Source: Callaeas wilsoni
Taxonomy: Eukaryota > Chordata > Aves > Passeriformes > Callaeidae
Length of the DNA: 64,000 nt
Direction: 5' to 3'
Assembly (NCBI GenBank): GCA_013398955.1
Contig: VWPU01012691.1
Location: forward strand, 1-64,000
In this document: positions 12,640 to 26,779 of the stretch, in pieces
Layout of the letters: the number at the start of each line of letters is the position of its first letter
Numbering within the stretch: the first letter of the stretch is position 1
Notes under the pieces: model-generated
The model's input: the letters and a program-made list of their open reading frames with translations, nothing else
Told to the model about the DNA's origin: nothing
Database searches by the model: none
Translations under genes and position numbers: made by a program

Positions 12640-13170
12640 CCTGTGTGTCTGTGATATCCCACCCTGAAGGGCAAGGTAGCACCCAAGACTCAAAAATGCT
12701 CAAGGTAAAAAAGAACAGAAGTCCGAGAGTTCACAAAAAACTCACCAGGTTTTATTAGCAAATTACACGCTTGGCATGGAAATTGGTATGTTAGTTCCTG
12801 AGCTACTGTATAAGCAGATAGAAATGGGTTGTGGGTAAAGGGACAGAGAGAAAGACATTCAGTTNTACTTCCTGAGCTACTGTATAAGCACATAGAAATG
12901 GGTTGTGGGTAAAGGGACAGAGAGAAAGACATTCAGTTCTTCTGGGATTCTAGACTGTCTGAGTAAGACCTGCTGTATTTTTGCTGATTGTCAACTTTTG
13001 TGATTCGAGCACCAGGGCTCTAAGTGAGCTCAGCAGTTCTGATGCCTGACCCATCAACCTGCTGCCTGACCCAAGACCTCCTGGGCTAAAAGTCTGAGCA
13101 ACTCCATCATACCCTAATGAATCACACTCACCACAGACAAGCGCAGAGGAAACCTCGAGCACTCACTCAC
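12640..13170 (-). mobile_element. Possible degenerate LTR, antisense, with internal tandem duplication
   Basis: Read on the minus strand this block has an LTR-like order: a U3-like part with a 74-bp direct repeat (12795-12938), a weak TATA-like GCTTATACAG, the signal AATAAAACCTGGTGAG at about 12744-12759, and a U5-like tail near 12640-12740. Direct repeats in U3 often act as enhancers in retroviral LTRs, but that role here is inference. No target duplication or clear TG...CA ends were found, so both limits are approximate. It could instead be an unrelated low-copy repeat. Confidence 0.35.
12795..12938. repeat. 74-bp tandem duplication, two copies, one ambiguous base
   Basis: The block TTCCTGAGCTACTGTATAAG...GACATTCAGTT occurs at 12795-12864 and 12869-12938 with a 74-bp period. 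The copies differ at one base (AAGCAGATAG versus AAGCACATAG). The only N in the window, at 12865, lies at the join between the copies, so the copy number may be poorly resolved in the assembly. Confidence 0.95.
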
Positions 13171-15540
13171 CAAAGAGGTTACATGAAAATCTCCACTGTC
13201 TGACACTTCTGCTAAGAAGATGCCAACCTATGTTTCAAAAAAAAAGAGAATATTTAACCCCCGGTCTCAAAATCTGTCTCCAAGCCACCCGAATGCAACC
13301 CCGGTGTGAACCCTCTTACACAGTGTCAATTAACGTTGGCTTGTTTAAAAGAGCACATTTAAGGAAACAAATGTGACACAGCACAGGTGAAATAGCCCAC
13401 TAATTTTAGCAAGCTGAATAAATACTTTATACTGCTTTACTTGGAAAGCATCAAGTGGCTTTGGTGAGGATAGCTGCAGTCTCTGGAAATGAACACCCCT
13501 GGACACATTTCTGTGATTTTACAATGTTGTGCAATCCTAAAAGTCTCACAGAAAGAGTTCATTTTTCTGTAGACTGACAAAGAACTTCAGAATTGTATGA
13601 AAATACAAATACTTATATTAAACTCCATATTAAATTCTTAACCACTGCAAACAGCAGCAAAATTTCTTTTTCCCTATTTTCCTCTTGCTTGGCCAAAAGC
13701 ATAAACCTAGTCCTTTAAAGCAACACTTGTGTTATGGATTTGAAGAAAAAAGCGTTCCCCACTCTTTTTACACTCAGAGAGCAGATGACAACTTCCTACA
13801 TTCTCTCATGTCACATAAGCAGCACGTATCAGTGTCAGGCAGAAGGTGTTCCTTGACTGGAAAATCTCCAGTAATCACAGGAGAAAGCCAGGGAGTTAAT
13901 CAGAAAGGCAGCAATGACAGAATGTTTCTTTATTTCTCACAGCACTTAGGTCATTGCCTTGCTCCATGCCTACCCATTAAAAAGATGTAGTCATTTTGAC
14001 CTCCTGAGGCTTGAAAACTTGTTTCCAGAGCCATGCTATGTTATCCTGCAGTTGTTTGAATCTGCCAAATAATGCCTCCTTACCAAAATATCACTGATGG
14101 TATATTCTACAGAGAAATATTAGATTTATCAAAGGGTTGCTTGCCCTCGTGGAATACTGCGTTGTCTGCCTCAACTCTTTCTTGCAGTTTTTCAAGAACA
14201 GAACTTGCCGAAAATGTTTAAGGTATCAGATCTTGCTGATAAATAATCTCAAACTGTCAGGAAGAGTAATAAAGACCTTGGGATAAAACTGCCTGTAATC
14301 AGCAGCCTTGTTTGCAACCTCAGGAAGCAGCAAAGGATTTAGTGGGTCTGGACACAGAGCAGACCCTTCCCTTGGAGACTCTTTTGTTCCTCATCCCCAT
14401 TCTCCTGCTGAGCATGGAACATCAGTCAGGGAGTTTATAGCCTCATCAAACTCAAACACTTGCTTCTGGGTTTTAAGAATGCCAACTGTTGCCTTCCCTC
14501 AGGAGACAGTGTTTCGCAGAGCTGATAGAGATTCTGAAATGTAAAACTGGAGCTGATTTGAGAGTATTAGTCAGAAGCTCAGCAGTCTAGCTGGAGTTAA
14601 TTTTACATTAAGAGTGAAGAGCAAAGTAAAGACATCGAAATAATGCAAGTTTGAAGGAATCATGGGAATAAAAATACTTGGCATCTAAATACCAAATGAC
14701 TTTATGAAAACCACCGAGATGATATGGTAGTTTTTTGGACTGCTTTTCTTACTCTATCTTAACGTTTCCTTTTCTTCAATGTAATTGTTTTTCATTAAGA
14801 GCAAACCTATATTTCTTAGTTGTAAATATGGGTTTGTTTGGAGACAAAATACACTACAATACTGTCCTTAAAGATTTGGCTGACAAATAGGTTTCTTCTC
14901 GTTAATAGCAGAATAATTACAACATCAAACCTTGATGCTTGGTGAAACATTTTTATTTAGGTAACATTTGTCAAAAATTTCTGAAGTTAAAGACCTCCTA
15001 AACCCTATTGTTAAATCAATATGAAATCTGTCCCAAAAATTACTTGTTAAGATTGCTATTATTCCTCTCAGGGAAACAAAACCTCCAAACCAACCATGCA
15101 TCCAACCAACCAAAAGCCCAGTTTTTCCCTCTGTGTCCGTTCCAGATCTAACTCCCTCATGGGCCACAGTTAATGTGCAAGAGTAATTCCTACAGTGCTG
15201 TAAAATAAAAAGCCAGTGTTAGCTTTGATTTAGAGCTGTTTTTTGAGGTCCTCAGATAATGTAATCTGGGTCGTGACACGATCTCTTTGATGGGTGAGTA
15301 ACTGGCAAAAGTAAGTCACAAAAATCTAGAAGCAGCAAATTAAGTCTAGTGCGTCTTTAGAGGGGCATGGCTTGTGTGCCCAGGAGAAGGGTGCACTCAA
15401 TTTAACCTGCTTAATTTAGTTTGAGTGAGAGGATAAAAATGTTATATTGAGTGTTTAAAGGTATTCTAGAGTTTAGGGTATTTGGGGGGTGTCAGCTTTG
15501 ATGGAGAATTTTTGCATTTGTTTGTTTTGTTGGTTTGGGT

Positions 15541-15579
15541 TTTTTTGTTTTTTGTTTTTTTTTTTTTTTTTATTTTTTT
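15541..15579. repeat. T-rich low-complexity tract
   Basis: Nearly pure T, with an uninterrupted run of 17 T at 15555-15571. It could be read as the poly(A) tail of a minus-strand retrotransposed copy, but no gene-like sequence adjoins it. Confidence 0.9.
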
Positions 15580-17866
15580 GAGGGATGAGATAGTTGGTCA
15601 TAAATGACCAAATAAAAATCCACTGAAATTATTGGTTTTAAAAGTCATCCTTAGTTGTGTTGATAAGAGATTCCACCCATGGAGATACTCCAAAATCCTA
15701 ATGCCATTTAAGATGAACTAAGGGAGTTTTTGAACTCCAAAACCTTAGCTTAGTCTGGGCAGCTATGCCATAGAACAATAGGAAGCCCTGTGTCCACCTG
15801 GAGATGCACAAGAATAATTTGGGGCATTTCAAACCTCACTCTGTGCCCGTGTGTGGGTAAACAGGTCAGGCCATAGATCTTCAGTGACTGTAAAAGTTCT
15901 TAACTTACAATAGCCGTGTAGACAGCTGTGTACGGCAAGTGCACTCTCCAAAGTAAGGTGTCTCCTTGGTTACTCAAACACAGACACCTGGTGCCATTCC
16001 AGTTTTCATGGAATCTGAAATCCGTCTGGTTCTGTAGGGTTCTCCCATGGGTCTTGGATTACACCTTGCAGGCCTGAACAGGTGCTTTGCATACACCAGG
16101 GCATTTCTAATGACATTGAACGACTGGTTTTAGGCAACTAAATCAAATCTTAAGTGAAGTCTGTATGTTTCCCCATCATTTCAACTACCTAGCTGGACTT
16201 TCCTCATCCTCAACACAATAATTTCAAAGTATAATTCATCTGACCAAAAGAAGGAATTTCCATTAGAGTATGATTAATAAATATTATTTTTTCTTCATTG
16301 AGTTTTGCTGAAGACTTTTTGCCTAGTGAAAGTAGACGTACAAGGCCTTGACTGGCTTCAGCCTTGGTTATCAGCGACTGGGTGACATTTCAAACATCAA
16401 GTCCCTCTAAGACCCTGTAAGACAAAGGCCACCAATAATGTGAGTCCTTTATTCCTGTCACTTTTGTATAGTTGGTGGTTACATCTGAATGCAGAAAATA
16501 AGATTTACATTTGTGAGTAGAAATAAAATCTAGTGAAGAGTGCTTTAATGGGTTTATGTTGGTGCCTGTTGTGGTGATTAGGCCATTGGTGTTCAAATAG
16601 AAGCACTATTTCCATTTATTTAACTCTGCATCAGCCTAGCAGAGCTACTCAAATCCAGCAAAACAGAACGAATTTGTTATTGCTTATGCATCACTGAAGT
16701 CTTTGGATCCTCTGTTCCAGTTTCACTTTTTTTCTGTTTACTTAACCAGCGCAAAAATCAAAATCATGTATAATGACAGCTGAATGTCTGATTCTGAGCT
16801 CTCTTTACACTTGTGCAAGTAACCTCAAACACTTCTCTACAGTAATCTGGCATTTTTTCCTCTTACTTGGGAAATGAAATAGCATTGACAGCTTGAAAAC
16901 TTGAAAAAAAATATAGAACAATACTTGTAGCTAGCTTTTGCAGTTAAGTACTGTGTATTGTTGTGAATATAATTATTTTTTTTGTAAAGCAGAGGAAGCC
17001 AAATTGAATGATTAATCTTTGACCCATATCTGTTGGAAGCATTTGAACAACCCCTTTTAAGGAGTTTAGCCTTCTCTGTAGCATGCACATAACTTTCATT
17101 AACATTAAATAGAGTTACATGTGCACACCAGGGCATAAGCTGCTAAGTAGATATTAATTGGCTAAGAAACGATCCCCTTTTTCTTCTTCTTACAGTTGGT
17201 GTTTTGGAACTCACTTTTGGCTTGCTACCTTCATAATTCTTTGAGAATGCATTTATTCCTTTAACTATTTAAGAGACAAATTTTCTTTGAGGGATATGTC
17301 GGTGCCTGCAGACATTTTAAAGGCAGTAGAAGAATAAAAGCTTCAATATTTAACATCAGGAGTCTACTCTGTCCCTTTCTAGGCCAATTCCTGTAAATTA
17401 TCAGTATATTAAATAACACTTTGACTAGTAATTTCAAAGGAATTATGATTATGAGTAATTGCGAGTCTGCAGTCAATATTATTTTGTAGCTGTAGAAAAC
17501 AGTTTGGAAGCAAAAATGTATTAGTTCTTTATGTCTATTCAAAACACGCTGTCCTTTCTTTCTAGCAGTTAACCGATGCAAAATGCCAAGCTGTGAAAAT
17601 AAAGGAACATAGCAGTACCATGACTAGAATTTTATAATAAGCATACAACTGTAATGGACCACTTACACATAGAAATTGCTTTATTGTCGTCTGAGATTGC
17701 CATTGGGAGTGGGTCCAGGATTTCCACATATCTTTAAAAAATCTATTTAATCTATCCAGGTTGAGCTTTGTAAGCATTTCGAATAATCCTTTAAAGAAGT
17801 ACAATTCAAACTGCAAGTGTTTGCTAAAACTCATGTTAACAGTGTGTCTGTGCTGCGCTTGTACAG

Positions 17867-17896
17867 AAAGTTTGGGATGCTTCAAAGTTTGGGATG
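17867..17896. repeat. 17-bp tandem duplication
   Basis: AAAGTTTGGGATG is identical at 17867-17879 and 17884-17896. It is a two-copy local duplication with a 17-bp period. Confidence 0.85.
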
Positions 17897-20800
17897 ATTT
17901 CAAAGTGAGGGGATCTTCCCGTGTCTTTTTTTCACTTACCAAATTTTGATCGCAGATCACGTGAAGCAACTTCATCCTTTCCCTGCAGTGTTCTGTAGCT
18001 CTCTACTGGGGTCCTGTACTTTTGGGCAAGCACAGATACTACCACAGAATCCCTGCTTCTTTCTGCTCTGACCTCTGCAGCTACACCATGAACTAGGCAC
18101 TGGAGGCAAGATTAATTTTGCTTTATTTGGACATCCATGATGCAGACATCCACGTCTCAGATCTATGAGATGAATCCTATAGTTTTGTACCGTTTGCATC
18201 TTTTGGGGATTATCAAAACAAGAAGTGTTTTTGGGGACTGTGTTGTCAGCTTAGAAACTAAGCAGTAGGCTCTTTCTTTGGTATCATTTAAACTGAAACC
18301 TTCATAGAAACCTTTGTCCTTGGAATTTATGTTGAATTAATGCTGCAGGTATGCCAATGGAGAGAAGTTTGCATCCATCTCTTTTTTTTTGATGGGCGTT
18401 GCTTCAACCATGCCAAGTTTAACTCTAGAATCAGGGACATTTGTCCTTCTGATGTATTCCTATCTTTTCCTTGCATTTATTTTTCACTTCTCTTTGCTTA
18501 TGTTAAATGAGTGCTGGCTGGTGCTGTCAGGCCCTGACAGTGCTATATGGGCTTCAGTGTAAAGAGGGCAGGGCTGATTATTTTTCCTCTTAGGGGCTAC
18601 CCTTTGGCCTGCAGGCAATTCTTTTAAAAATAGCTCCACTCTGCCTGATGCTTTTATTATCACAGATGCAATTCCCAATTCAACTGTCCAGATCAGAAGT
18701 GAAGCCTCTTTGTTGAAAAGCAGCAGAAATGCTGCATCTCCACTTTCTTCTGTTCAGACAAGCTCCTTCCACAAGGCTGTGTGGCAAGGCTTTGTGGGTT
18801 TTTGTTCTTCTTCATTTCTGTATTTTTGATCATGCTTGTCGTACAAGAGAAAAAGCTGAGGGCAAGATGCTGGTGAGCCTGGAATATATGCGTATAAAAC
18901 TGATGTTCTGCTTCCCTAGGTCGGCTCAGAGAGCATTGGCAGGCTGGTAGCACTTTCATTTGTGTTTCTCAGACAGGAAAAGAAAGGGAAACAGCAAAAC
19001 CAACCTGATAGCTGAAACATATGGGGAACGTTTCTGCTACAGACTCCTACTAGCTCAGAGAAGCTATTTAAAATCCCTACTTCAGTTCAAGCCTTAAATA
19101 AAATGCACATCTGCTTATTTTCAAACCAGAAAGTCTCACTGTAATCACCAGGAGGGTTGCTATATGCAAGTGACATGAGCTGCTCCCAAAAGTTGCCACA
19201 AATTTACTGAGGGCTTGAGAGAATGGGTGGTTTCATCCATCTCTAAACAGTGGGGTGGCCACCACTATAATCTAAAACTTTGTGTTTCTGCCCCATTCTG
19301 GGACACATTACATGTCCCATTTTTAATAAAGATTAAGGGAGACTCATAAATCTCAAATGAAAGCTCCTTTAAGGTTCTGGTACCACTGACCTATTAACCA
19401 AAACCTGCATTGTGTTTTAAAACACAGCACAGGTTTCCCATCTATTCAGTAGTTTATGTCAAAGGCACTGCCCACGTGTTTAAACACAAAGCCATCGCAG
19501 GAGAAACCCTGCTTCAATGATTTTCCAGCTTGGTAAAGAGCTGGAAAAGGAGAGTTGTTGATTAACTTCTCGGGTCCTAGAGAAAAGATGCCAGGTGGCA
19601 GAACAGCCAATAGCAAATTATTTGGACTCTAAGATTTTGAGAGTGATTTTTTTTCCTAAAGATTCCTCCACAAATTACAGGAACTGAGAGTCTGAGATTT
19701 AAGCAAAAGCACAAAGAGTAAAAAATCAAGTTAATTTGAGTAAGTACTGGGTTTATGTTGATAGTTCTATACAGTACGATGACACTGCACAGGTTGTTTC
19801 TTTATAGCATATTTTGATGTCAAACTTTTGTGAGTCATGATGAGATCCTTAGATAAAAGGTAAAATGTAGTATTCCATAAGGCCTCAGGCATAAAAGTAC
19901 CATTAATAATTTAACACTAAAAAATATGGTTACTCTAGAGGCTGTCAGATACTTCTGTGGTACAAATCTCTACAGAGATAGGTGCCATAACACTGACTGA
20001 ATAATTCATTTGATGAATTTCTCAATATTTTCGAATACATTTGACAATGTCTTTCATTATTTACCTAACGTGTACCACTGTTAAACTATTATCTCATGGA
20101 TGCAAAAGTTGCTTACCTTACAAAGAGTTTATTTTCATTGAAGAAAAGTAAGAAGTTGCTTTGCAATGCCATCTAATATCACCACATCCAGTGAACAGCT
20201 GTCACTTAACTAGGAAAGGTGTTCAAAGAATGTGAAACATTTATTCAGATTTTATATAAAGGGATTAAAAACTATTATAGGTATTTTGTAAAGTTTTCTT
20301 GGTGAACACTTTGGCCCAAGAACTAGTGCAGGATGTAATTTAGGGATTCCAAAATAAGACTATGAGGTATCTCCAGCATTCTGGTGATGGAAACTGTGGT
20401 CTTACAACAAAGCAGCCCTCAGTTCATCCTAATCAGGTTATGGCTTTCAATAACTTCAGTAATCATGGTGAGCTGAAGACATGACCTCATTAACATTTGG
20501 ATGTTCAGAGCTGAAGTTGAAAATTCTCTCTGGTCCATCACAGGGAAACCATTTGGCATGGGAGGTTAGCATACAGCTTCATTGTGTGAGGATTTCTGGA
20601 ACATCTCTCTGACCATGTAAGGTTTGCAACATTGGTCCTACTCTCAGAGGGAAGGCAGCACACGCAAGGGCAGTGTGACGTGTTATACATAAATGTTTAT
20701 GAATTTCTTTTCTGTTGGAATTTTCGTGTGAAGGCTGATAGGTCAAGGTTCACTATTTATTTGTGAAAGAAAAAGACCCTAACAGACAGAATTGGCCAAT

Positions 20801-21764
20801 TCTAACATCTGCTGTGCAGATATGAGTTTATATAACAGCCCCCAATCTTTCCTGCTACAATCTCGTCTGTAAACAAACAAGACATTTACTAGACAAAAAA
20901 CAGGCACGAGCAGATTAAATGGCTTCTCCAAAGTTATAAAAAAGGTTACCAAAAAAGGTTTCCTTCTGGGACAGGCTTGCATCTCAGATCTCCCAATGCA
21001 CCTTTTAATGTTACAAATGCATCCTTTTTTGATGGATATTTGGCTTCAGAAGCCCTTAGTAATGAGCCTGGTGAGGCTGAAGATTTCATCATGGAAAACT
21101 GTCGAATAATCAGTAAGCACTTGTATTCAAATACGCTGCCATTAACATATCCCCTTTACTGGAGTTACATTGTTTTATTTATTAATGGAATAAAGAAAGG
21201 ATGTGACTAATTTGTTTTTGCTTCTTTTCACAGATGATCGTATAGTAAAGGTGAAGGAGAACCTATTTTTTAACAGATCAAAGCATTTGTTTTACTGCTT
21301 CATTCTTTGGTACTGGCTCTCCCAAGGCCCCTGCTGCTGTGAAATAATGCAAATTGCATCAGGAAATCCAATGGGCTCAGTAAACACTGAATATTAATTC
21401 AAGATGTTTTTGGAAATGCATAAACAGCATCAGTCCCAAAATCCAGAGCAGAAGCAAATAACAATGTTAAATTGCTATGTCAGAATTTTATGGGCAGTGT
21501 TGTTTTGGCTATAAAAATCTGTTTTTCCTTGCCTTGTTGAGTGATCATGTTGTTCTATCATAACACATGGATTCTAAATCGTTGAGCAATATCCTTTCTT
21601 CCCCCACATTTTACCCAGGGCTTACTCAGATTGCTAAGTGCTGCTTTTCCTGTGTTGTCCAGTCCATTTGCTCTAGATATACCACTGAAATATGTATTTT
21701 TTTGAGAAGTTCTAGAGTTTTATGATCAGGGACTCAAACCAGGAAACCTACAGCAGCTCTCCAG

Positions 21765-21925
21765 GTTTCTCTGCTTTGCTTGTGTGTGGTTTTTACTTTA
21801 CCTATTGAGCTGTCTTTATCCCCATCCCTGGATTTTCTCACTTTTGTCCTTCAGATTCTCTCTCCATCTTGCCAGGGCGAATGTCTGTGCAGGTCAGGGC
21901 TGCCAGATGGAATTAAACCACGACA
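21765..21925 (+). mobile_element. ERVK-like LTR, 3' fragment
   Basis: This matches the end of a common avian LTR as I recall it: 'TTTACTTTACCTATTGAGCT' followed by 'GTCTTTATCC', then 'TTTTCTCACTTTTGTCC', 'TCAGATTCTCTCTCC', and the terminus AATTAAACCACGACA at 21911-21925. CTATTGAG stands where the family usually has its ATTAAA poly(A) signal. Only about 160 bp of the 3' part is recognisable; the U3 part is lost or too diverged. The same family occurs in the opposite orientation at 41591. Confidence 0.8.
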
Positions 21926-24900
21926 GTCAGGCACTCTGGTTAAGTCATAGCTTTGATGTTGCTCACCTATGAATGTTTTCTTCTGCTTTGATCCTTTCTC
22001 AGTAATGAACAGTTTAGGAGAAATCTTTGCCATAGCTCAGCTAACACAAGAAGATCCAACCCTCAGCTGTTTCCTCCTGGAAATATGATTCCAGGTCAGG
22101 TCAGACCTACAAACAGTTTTATTTATGAAAGTCAGAACAATTATCATTCAGCCAAAGATCTAACCAATCTGCAGCTTGAAAAGAGGAAAGAATGTGCCAT
22201 TGACAGAAGTTTCTACATCATCACTAAAACATCTTGATTTTCAAAATATTTGTGCTGGTATCAACATACTGTAGTGAGTCTGACACTACTTAGATATCTT
22301 GTGTGGCCCTAAAGGGACTGTGAACCCTTCAGCTGGAATTCTGAATGCCAAGGTGGGCACTTGTGAGAAAAATGTCCAACATTGTCTTTCAAAGGCCCAT
22401 TGCCTGACCAACTTTCAAATTTGTTCTGCATTTTCTTTAGGAGACAGAAGCAGGTTGTCTGAATATTGAAATGAATAAGAGTACATTGGCATGCAGCTTT
22501 CTTTAGTTTTCTCATGTATCATTACATATTTTAATTTTCACCATGGGAACTTTTCTTATGCAAGACATAATATCATAAAACATGGATCTGAAATATTGAG
22601 ATCCTGGTATACTGGCAAATCCACAATCTATTAATAAAATACTCTGTGTTAGAGGGTGGGAAAGGAAATCACACTGTGTAAGCAACAATTTCACTAACTG
22701 TAAAAGATCTAGTGATACCCAGAGGCTCATCAGGTGGCAGCAGTAGATACTGAGTACTCATTCTCCAGAGGGTGCAGCTACTTTCCTTGATATTCTAGAG
22801 ATGAAAAAGGCAATTTAAATATTTTATACTCTCTGCCCTCGACTGATGGCTAGAATTGCTCTAGCAGCCCACAGATGAACTCCTGCTATCTCACAGCTCA
22901 CTGGAGACATTCACACAAAGCCTTGTGAAACCACCCACAATTGCCCAATTGCCCAATGTGACAATCAGAGCCCCTCGAGCCACAGGTTCCACTTTGCAGG
23001 ATGGAAAAGAAGCGTGATGCACCCTGACAGCAAAGGAACATCTTTTTCTTTCTCTATTAGCCTTCCTTTCGCAGAGGCTGGAAGACACATGATGCTTCCA
23101 GGGTCTATTGACAACAAAAGCAGTTTGATACAGAGTCGTGCTCAGTTTTTCTAGAAATATAAGCTCAAACCCAGTATTAATGGTTGTCTCAGTTATACAC
23201 CTGGGTGTTTTCTGACAGAAGGTATTCTGAGGACAACGGTTTCTCCACTTGTCTTATAAATACATTTAATTTCATGTGTTTCATACTGTCAGCAACAACT
23301 TCTGTGTCTGCAGATGCTAAATATTAAACAGCATTGCCACCCAAAACTTTTAACTAATAAGCGCTGTTTAATCTATGTTTCATGATCAGGTAAACATAAC
23401 TTTTTAATAGATTATTTGTGCAGTAATTTTGCTTTCATCCCTCCCAGGCAGAGCAATAATGAGTGGTAAAACCAATTTGCAGTAACAAAATAATTTGGTG
23501 AAATTCAGAAATGGATACCTGCTAGAAGTGGTTTTGGAATTTAAATACTAATACCAATTAACTGAAAAGTTCTTGCTTTAATTGAATAATTTTTTTACAA
23601 GAAAGGTTCATTCTGATCTTTTTATCCTTCAAATGCAGATGTAATGGATATTTTTCTGATAAGCTCAAAATCTAAGTTAACATATTCCTCACTTTAAATA
23701 TTTTACTGTTGCTTTTGCTTTTTTTATCTTTTTATTTTGGTTTTGACGAAAGAGGTCTTTTTGTTTTGGTTTGGGGTTTTTTTTTTCCCTGAGAAACTTG
23801 CTAGAGAAAGCAAATGTACCGTGCATTTTAATTCTTTTTCAAGCTAGTAATGTACTGCAAAAAATATCATATATACAAACAAAGACAGAGAGAGATGTAT
23901 TAAGCTCCTGTGGCCACCTTGGGAGTCATTAGCTTATCTGATAATAAAACTGGAAATTTCTTGGCTTCTACATGCATGTTTTGAGCACAAAGCTTCAGTA
24001 TTTTCTTGGAACCCAGCAGTGAAATATCTTCTGTTTTAATACAGAAGCTGATCTTAAGTTATCCAACTGATGTGTATTTTCCCAGGTGAACCTTTGACAG
24101 TATTTTAAACAGAACTCATTAATTTCTATGGATGTTTAGCATTCCCAAAGCCTATTTTTTTTCTTTAAAGACATATGTGAATTTATGTAAGCCTTCCACT
24201 CACAGCAGCAGCCACTGGACAGAATTCAGAGTACTTTAAATACAAAACTAAATGCCTAAATAAGTTTTTAGACAGGTTGAAAATGCTACAAATTTACTAC
24301 TACCTACATTTTGACCAGTTGAAATCACAGAAGACTATTTCATATAAGATTTTTTCTGACACCAAAATTGACACTTAAATGCTATTAAGGCACACAAATA
24401 ATAATTTGGAAATACTTAAGAGTACTCATGGGTAATTTAAAAATCTGTATCTGTGACATCAGATATCTCTCTTTGCTTCAGACATAATGATTAAGACAAA
24501 AATCTAGTTTTTCTACCAAATAAAACACTCTCAGACTCCAGGGAGATTTGATATTTGACACAACCTATACAGAAAGAACAATGGAGAACAAAGTGTTTGA
24601 TTACTCTTAGTAGAGTTGAAGAACTGTTTTCCATAACCACATTGTATCTGAAATCCTTCTGTGTTTTTAACTGATGAAGCTCTTTGAGAAGGGTTCTGGT
24701 ACAAAAACGGTTCTGTTTCTAAAGTGTGTCTTGCTTAGCAAACCAAAAATGGTAACTACACTTCGATACTGTGAGTAAATTCTCAAAGCTGGTGATCTGC
24801 TGGCTTTGGGATGCAGGATGTGTGAACTCTGCTCTGTTTTAGCTCAAAGGAATGCACAGGTAAAGACATAACCTATAAGCTGTTGCTCTCTGTTACTTGA

Positions 24901-26779
24901 AGAGTCACATGATAAAAAATAAACAGGGTGACAACAGCAGTGACAGAATAACTCTGCCACTCTTGGGTAGAAGGTATTCTATATTCAAGTGTTTATATGC
25001 TCTTACAGCTGAAGACTTTGAACAGAATTAGTTGAGGGGTTTTTTCTCTGCTAGTAGGTCATACTACCAAGTAGCAATAGGCAGGATAATAATAACCAGT
25101 TAGTTTCTAGTCCAGTAGGCAAAATACAGCCTGAAACCATGTGGAAATAGAAATTGTGGCATGTTGCTGTATTTAATTTCCAGTTATAAATTTCATCTAG
25201 TCTTGACTTGCGATGTTCTTCTTGGTTTTTTAGTTGGCTATCCTTAATATATAAGAAAAGTATCATAAAAAAAAAAATAATCCATTTGAAGATGTGTCTG
25301 ATAAGCTTTAGGGTTCTTGCATGGTGGTTAGTGGTAGTACCCAAGCTCAAGGAGTCTTTTTTTCTCCCTTCAGATGTGCTTAAAAGAAATTTCCCTTAGA
25401 ATGTGAAATAGGAAATACGATATTCAGTTACTTGGGGATTTCTTTTGTTATTTTTAAGGGTTTGGGTTTTATTCTTTTTTTAATCACTCAAAGCAGTTTC
25501 TTTACTGCTTTGTCTAGATAAAACTGAATCCATACACCCAGGAAGCCCCTAGATTCTATTGTCAAGCTTCCTGATAACACACTATCACTTTATTCCCTGG
25601 TTTAATCCATTTAAAGCATCTCACATTAAATGTTGCTCATTTGTTATTATACTTTTGAAGTCATGGCTTGAACTGTATTGTTTTCTGAAGCAAACTTCTT
25701 TCTCCCAACTGAATTCTTAGAGAATATGATCTACCACTGGAGCTCTCATTGCTAATGCTAAACAACCCCCTAGGTGTTCTTACTCCATTGTATTTCTATT
25801 TAACTTGTTGGGGCAAAAAAAAGAAAAATCTATGTAGAAGATTTTAAAATGAAGTGCAGAAGAATTTTGTAGTGTGATTAACCTAAAGTGATTATTGGCC
25901 TAAAGTTGATATGTAGGGTCAAAAGGAGTCAGACCTTCACCTTTGATTCCTGCAAGCACTAGTGAGGAAACCTAGATGATGGTAAAGGTGCCTAATCTTA
26001 GATGGTCAAATTTGGATGAGACAAATCCCAGACTTAGCACACGTATTTCTAAGACTTAGGTAATATTGAGCTTTCTGGGTTTTCTCAGGATTGAACTGGG
26101 TTTGTACAAACCATTTTCTTCAGTGCAAAGTTAATTATGAAAAATCTTTAAATAACGGACTACCTGCCAAATACTTGTTTTCCTGGACACCTCAGAAAGG
26201 AATAAACATCTGGAAACAGCACAATCACAGCCCGTGAAAAATGCATCCTGCAGAGCCTTTGGCATGTAGACCCTTGCCCTGCTATGAGTAAGAGATGTTG
26301 CTGCCTAGTCTGTGTGCTGATCTGTACAAAATGTTTTCTCAGCCCGTTTCTTAGCGGATGGAATTGTAAAACTACTGACACCTTCAGAGCTGAATCCTGA
26401 AAGATGCAGAGCTCCACCAGTTCCCGCTGCTTGCGATGAAAGCTGATATTTAGCAGCTTGGCAGTCCTCGATCCCATCGGAGCTGCTGAGAGCTGCACAG
26501 GCAAGGGAGCATGGGGAGCCGGGTGGGATCGGTGCGGGCACCCGCAAACATCACATCCCCTCAGCAGTGAGAAACTTGAACGTCGGCCACTGGCTTGTTT
26601 CCTGCCACAGACACTTCAGCACATCAGGCATGAAAAAGAGAGCAAACTGCCCTTCGTTTTGGCCCACATTGTTAAAATTCTTGGATGGAGATACACGAGC
26701 CAGATAACTCACACTGCATTCATGTGATTTTGTTGGCCTCTGCCAAACACTGGTTCAGTGATTTCTGAAGTGCTTGTGG

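Larger units (their letters stand above)
13171..21764. other. AT-rich unique sequence, no gene recognised
   Basis: A long AT-rich stretch with open frames up to 137 codons (17562-17975, minus) that match no family I recognise. It contains a T-rich tract at 15541-15579 and a small tandem duplication at 17867-17896. I see no LTR, CR1 or RNA gene, though very old repeats could be missed by eye. Confidence 0.55.

Noticed and set aside
17562..17975. 137-codon open frame, minus strand
   Set aside because: The peptide is unrecognised, with no promoter or splice sites, and length is within chance for 64 kb.
21203..21397. Possible coding exon after an acceptor-like CTTCTTTTCACAG
   Set aside because: The frame stays open for about 55 codons after the acceptor but ends in a stop, with no recognisable peptide and no upstream exon.
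25975..26010. CR1-like end (CCTAGATGATGGTAAAGGTGCC)
   Set aside because: Only about 20 bp resemble a CR1 end and no octamer tail follows.
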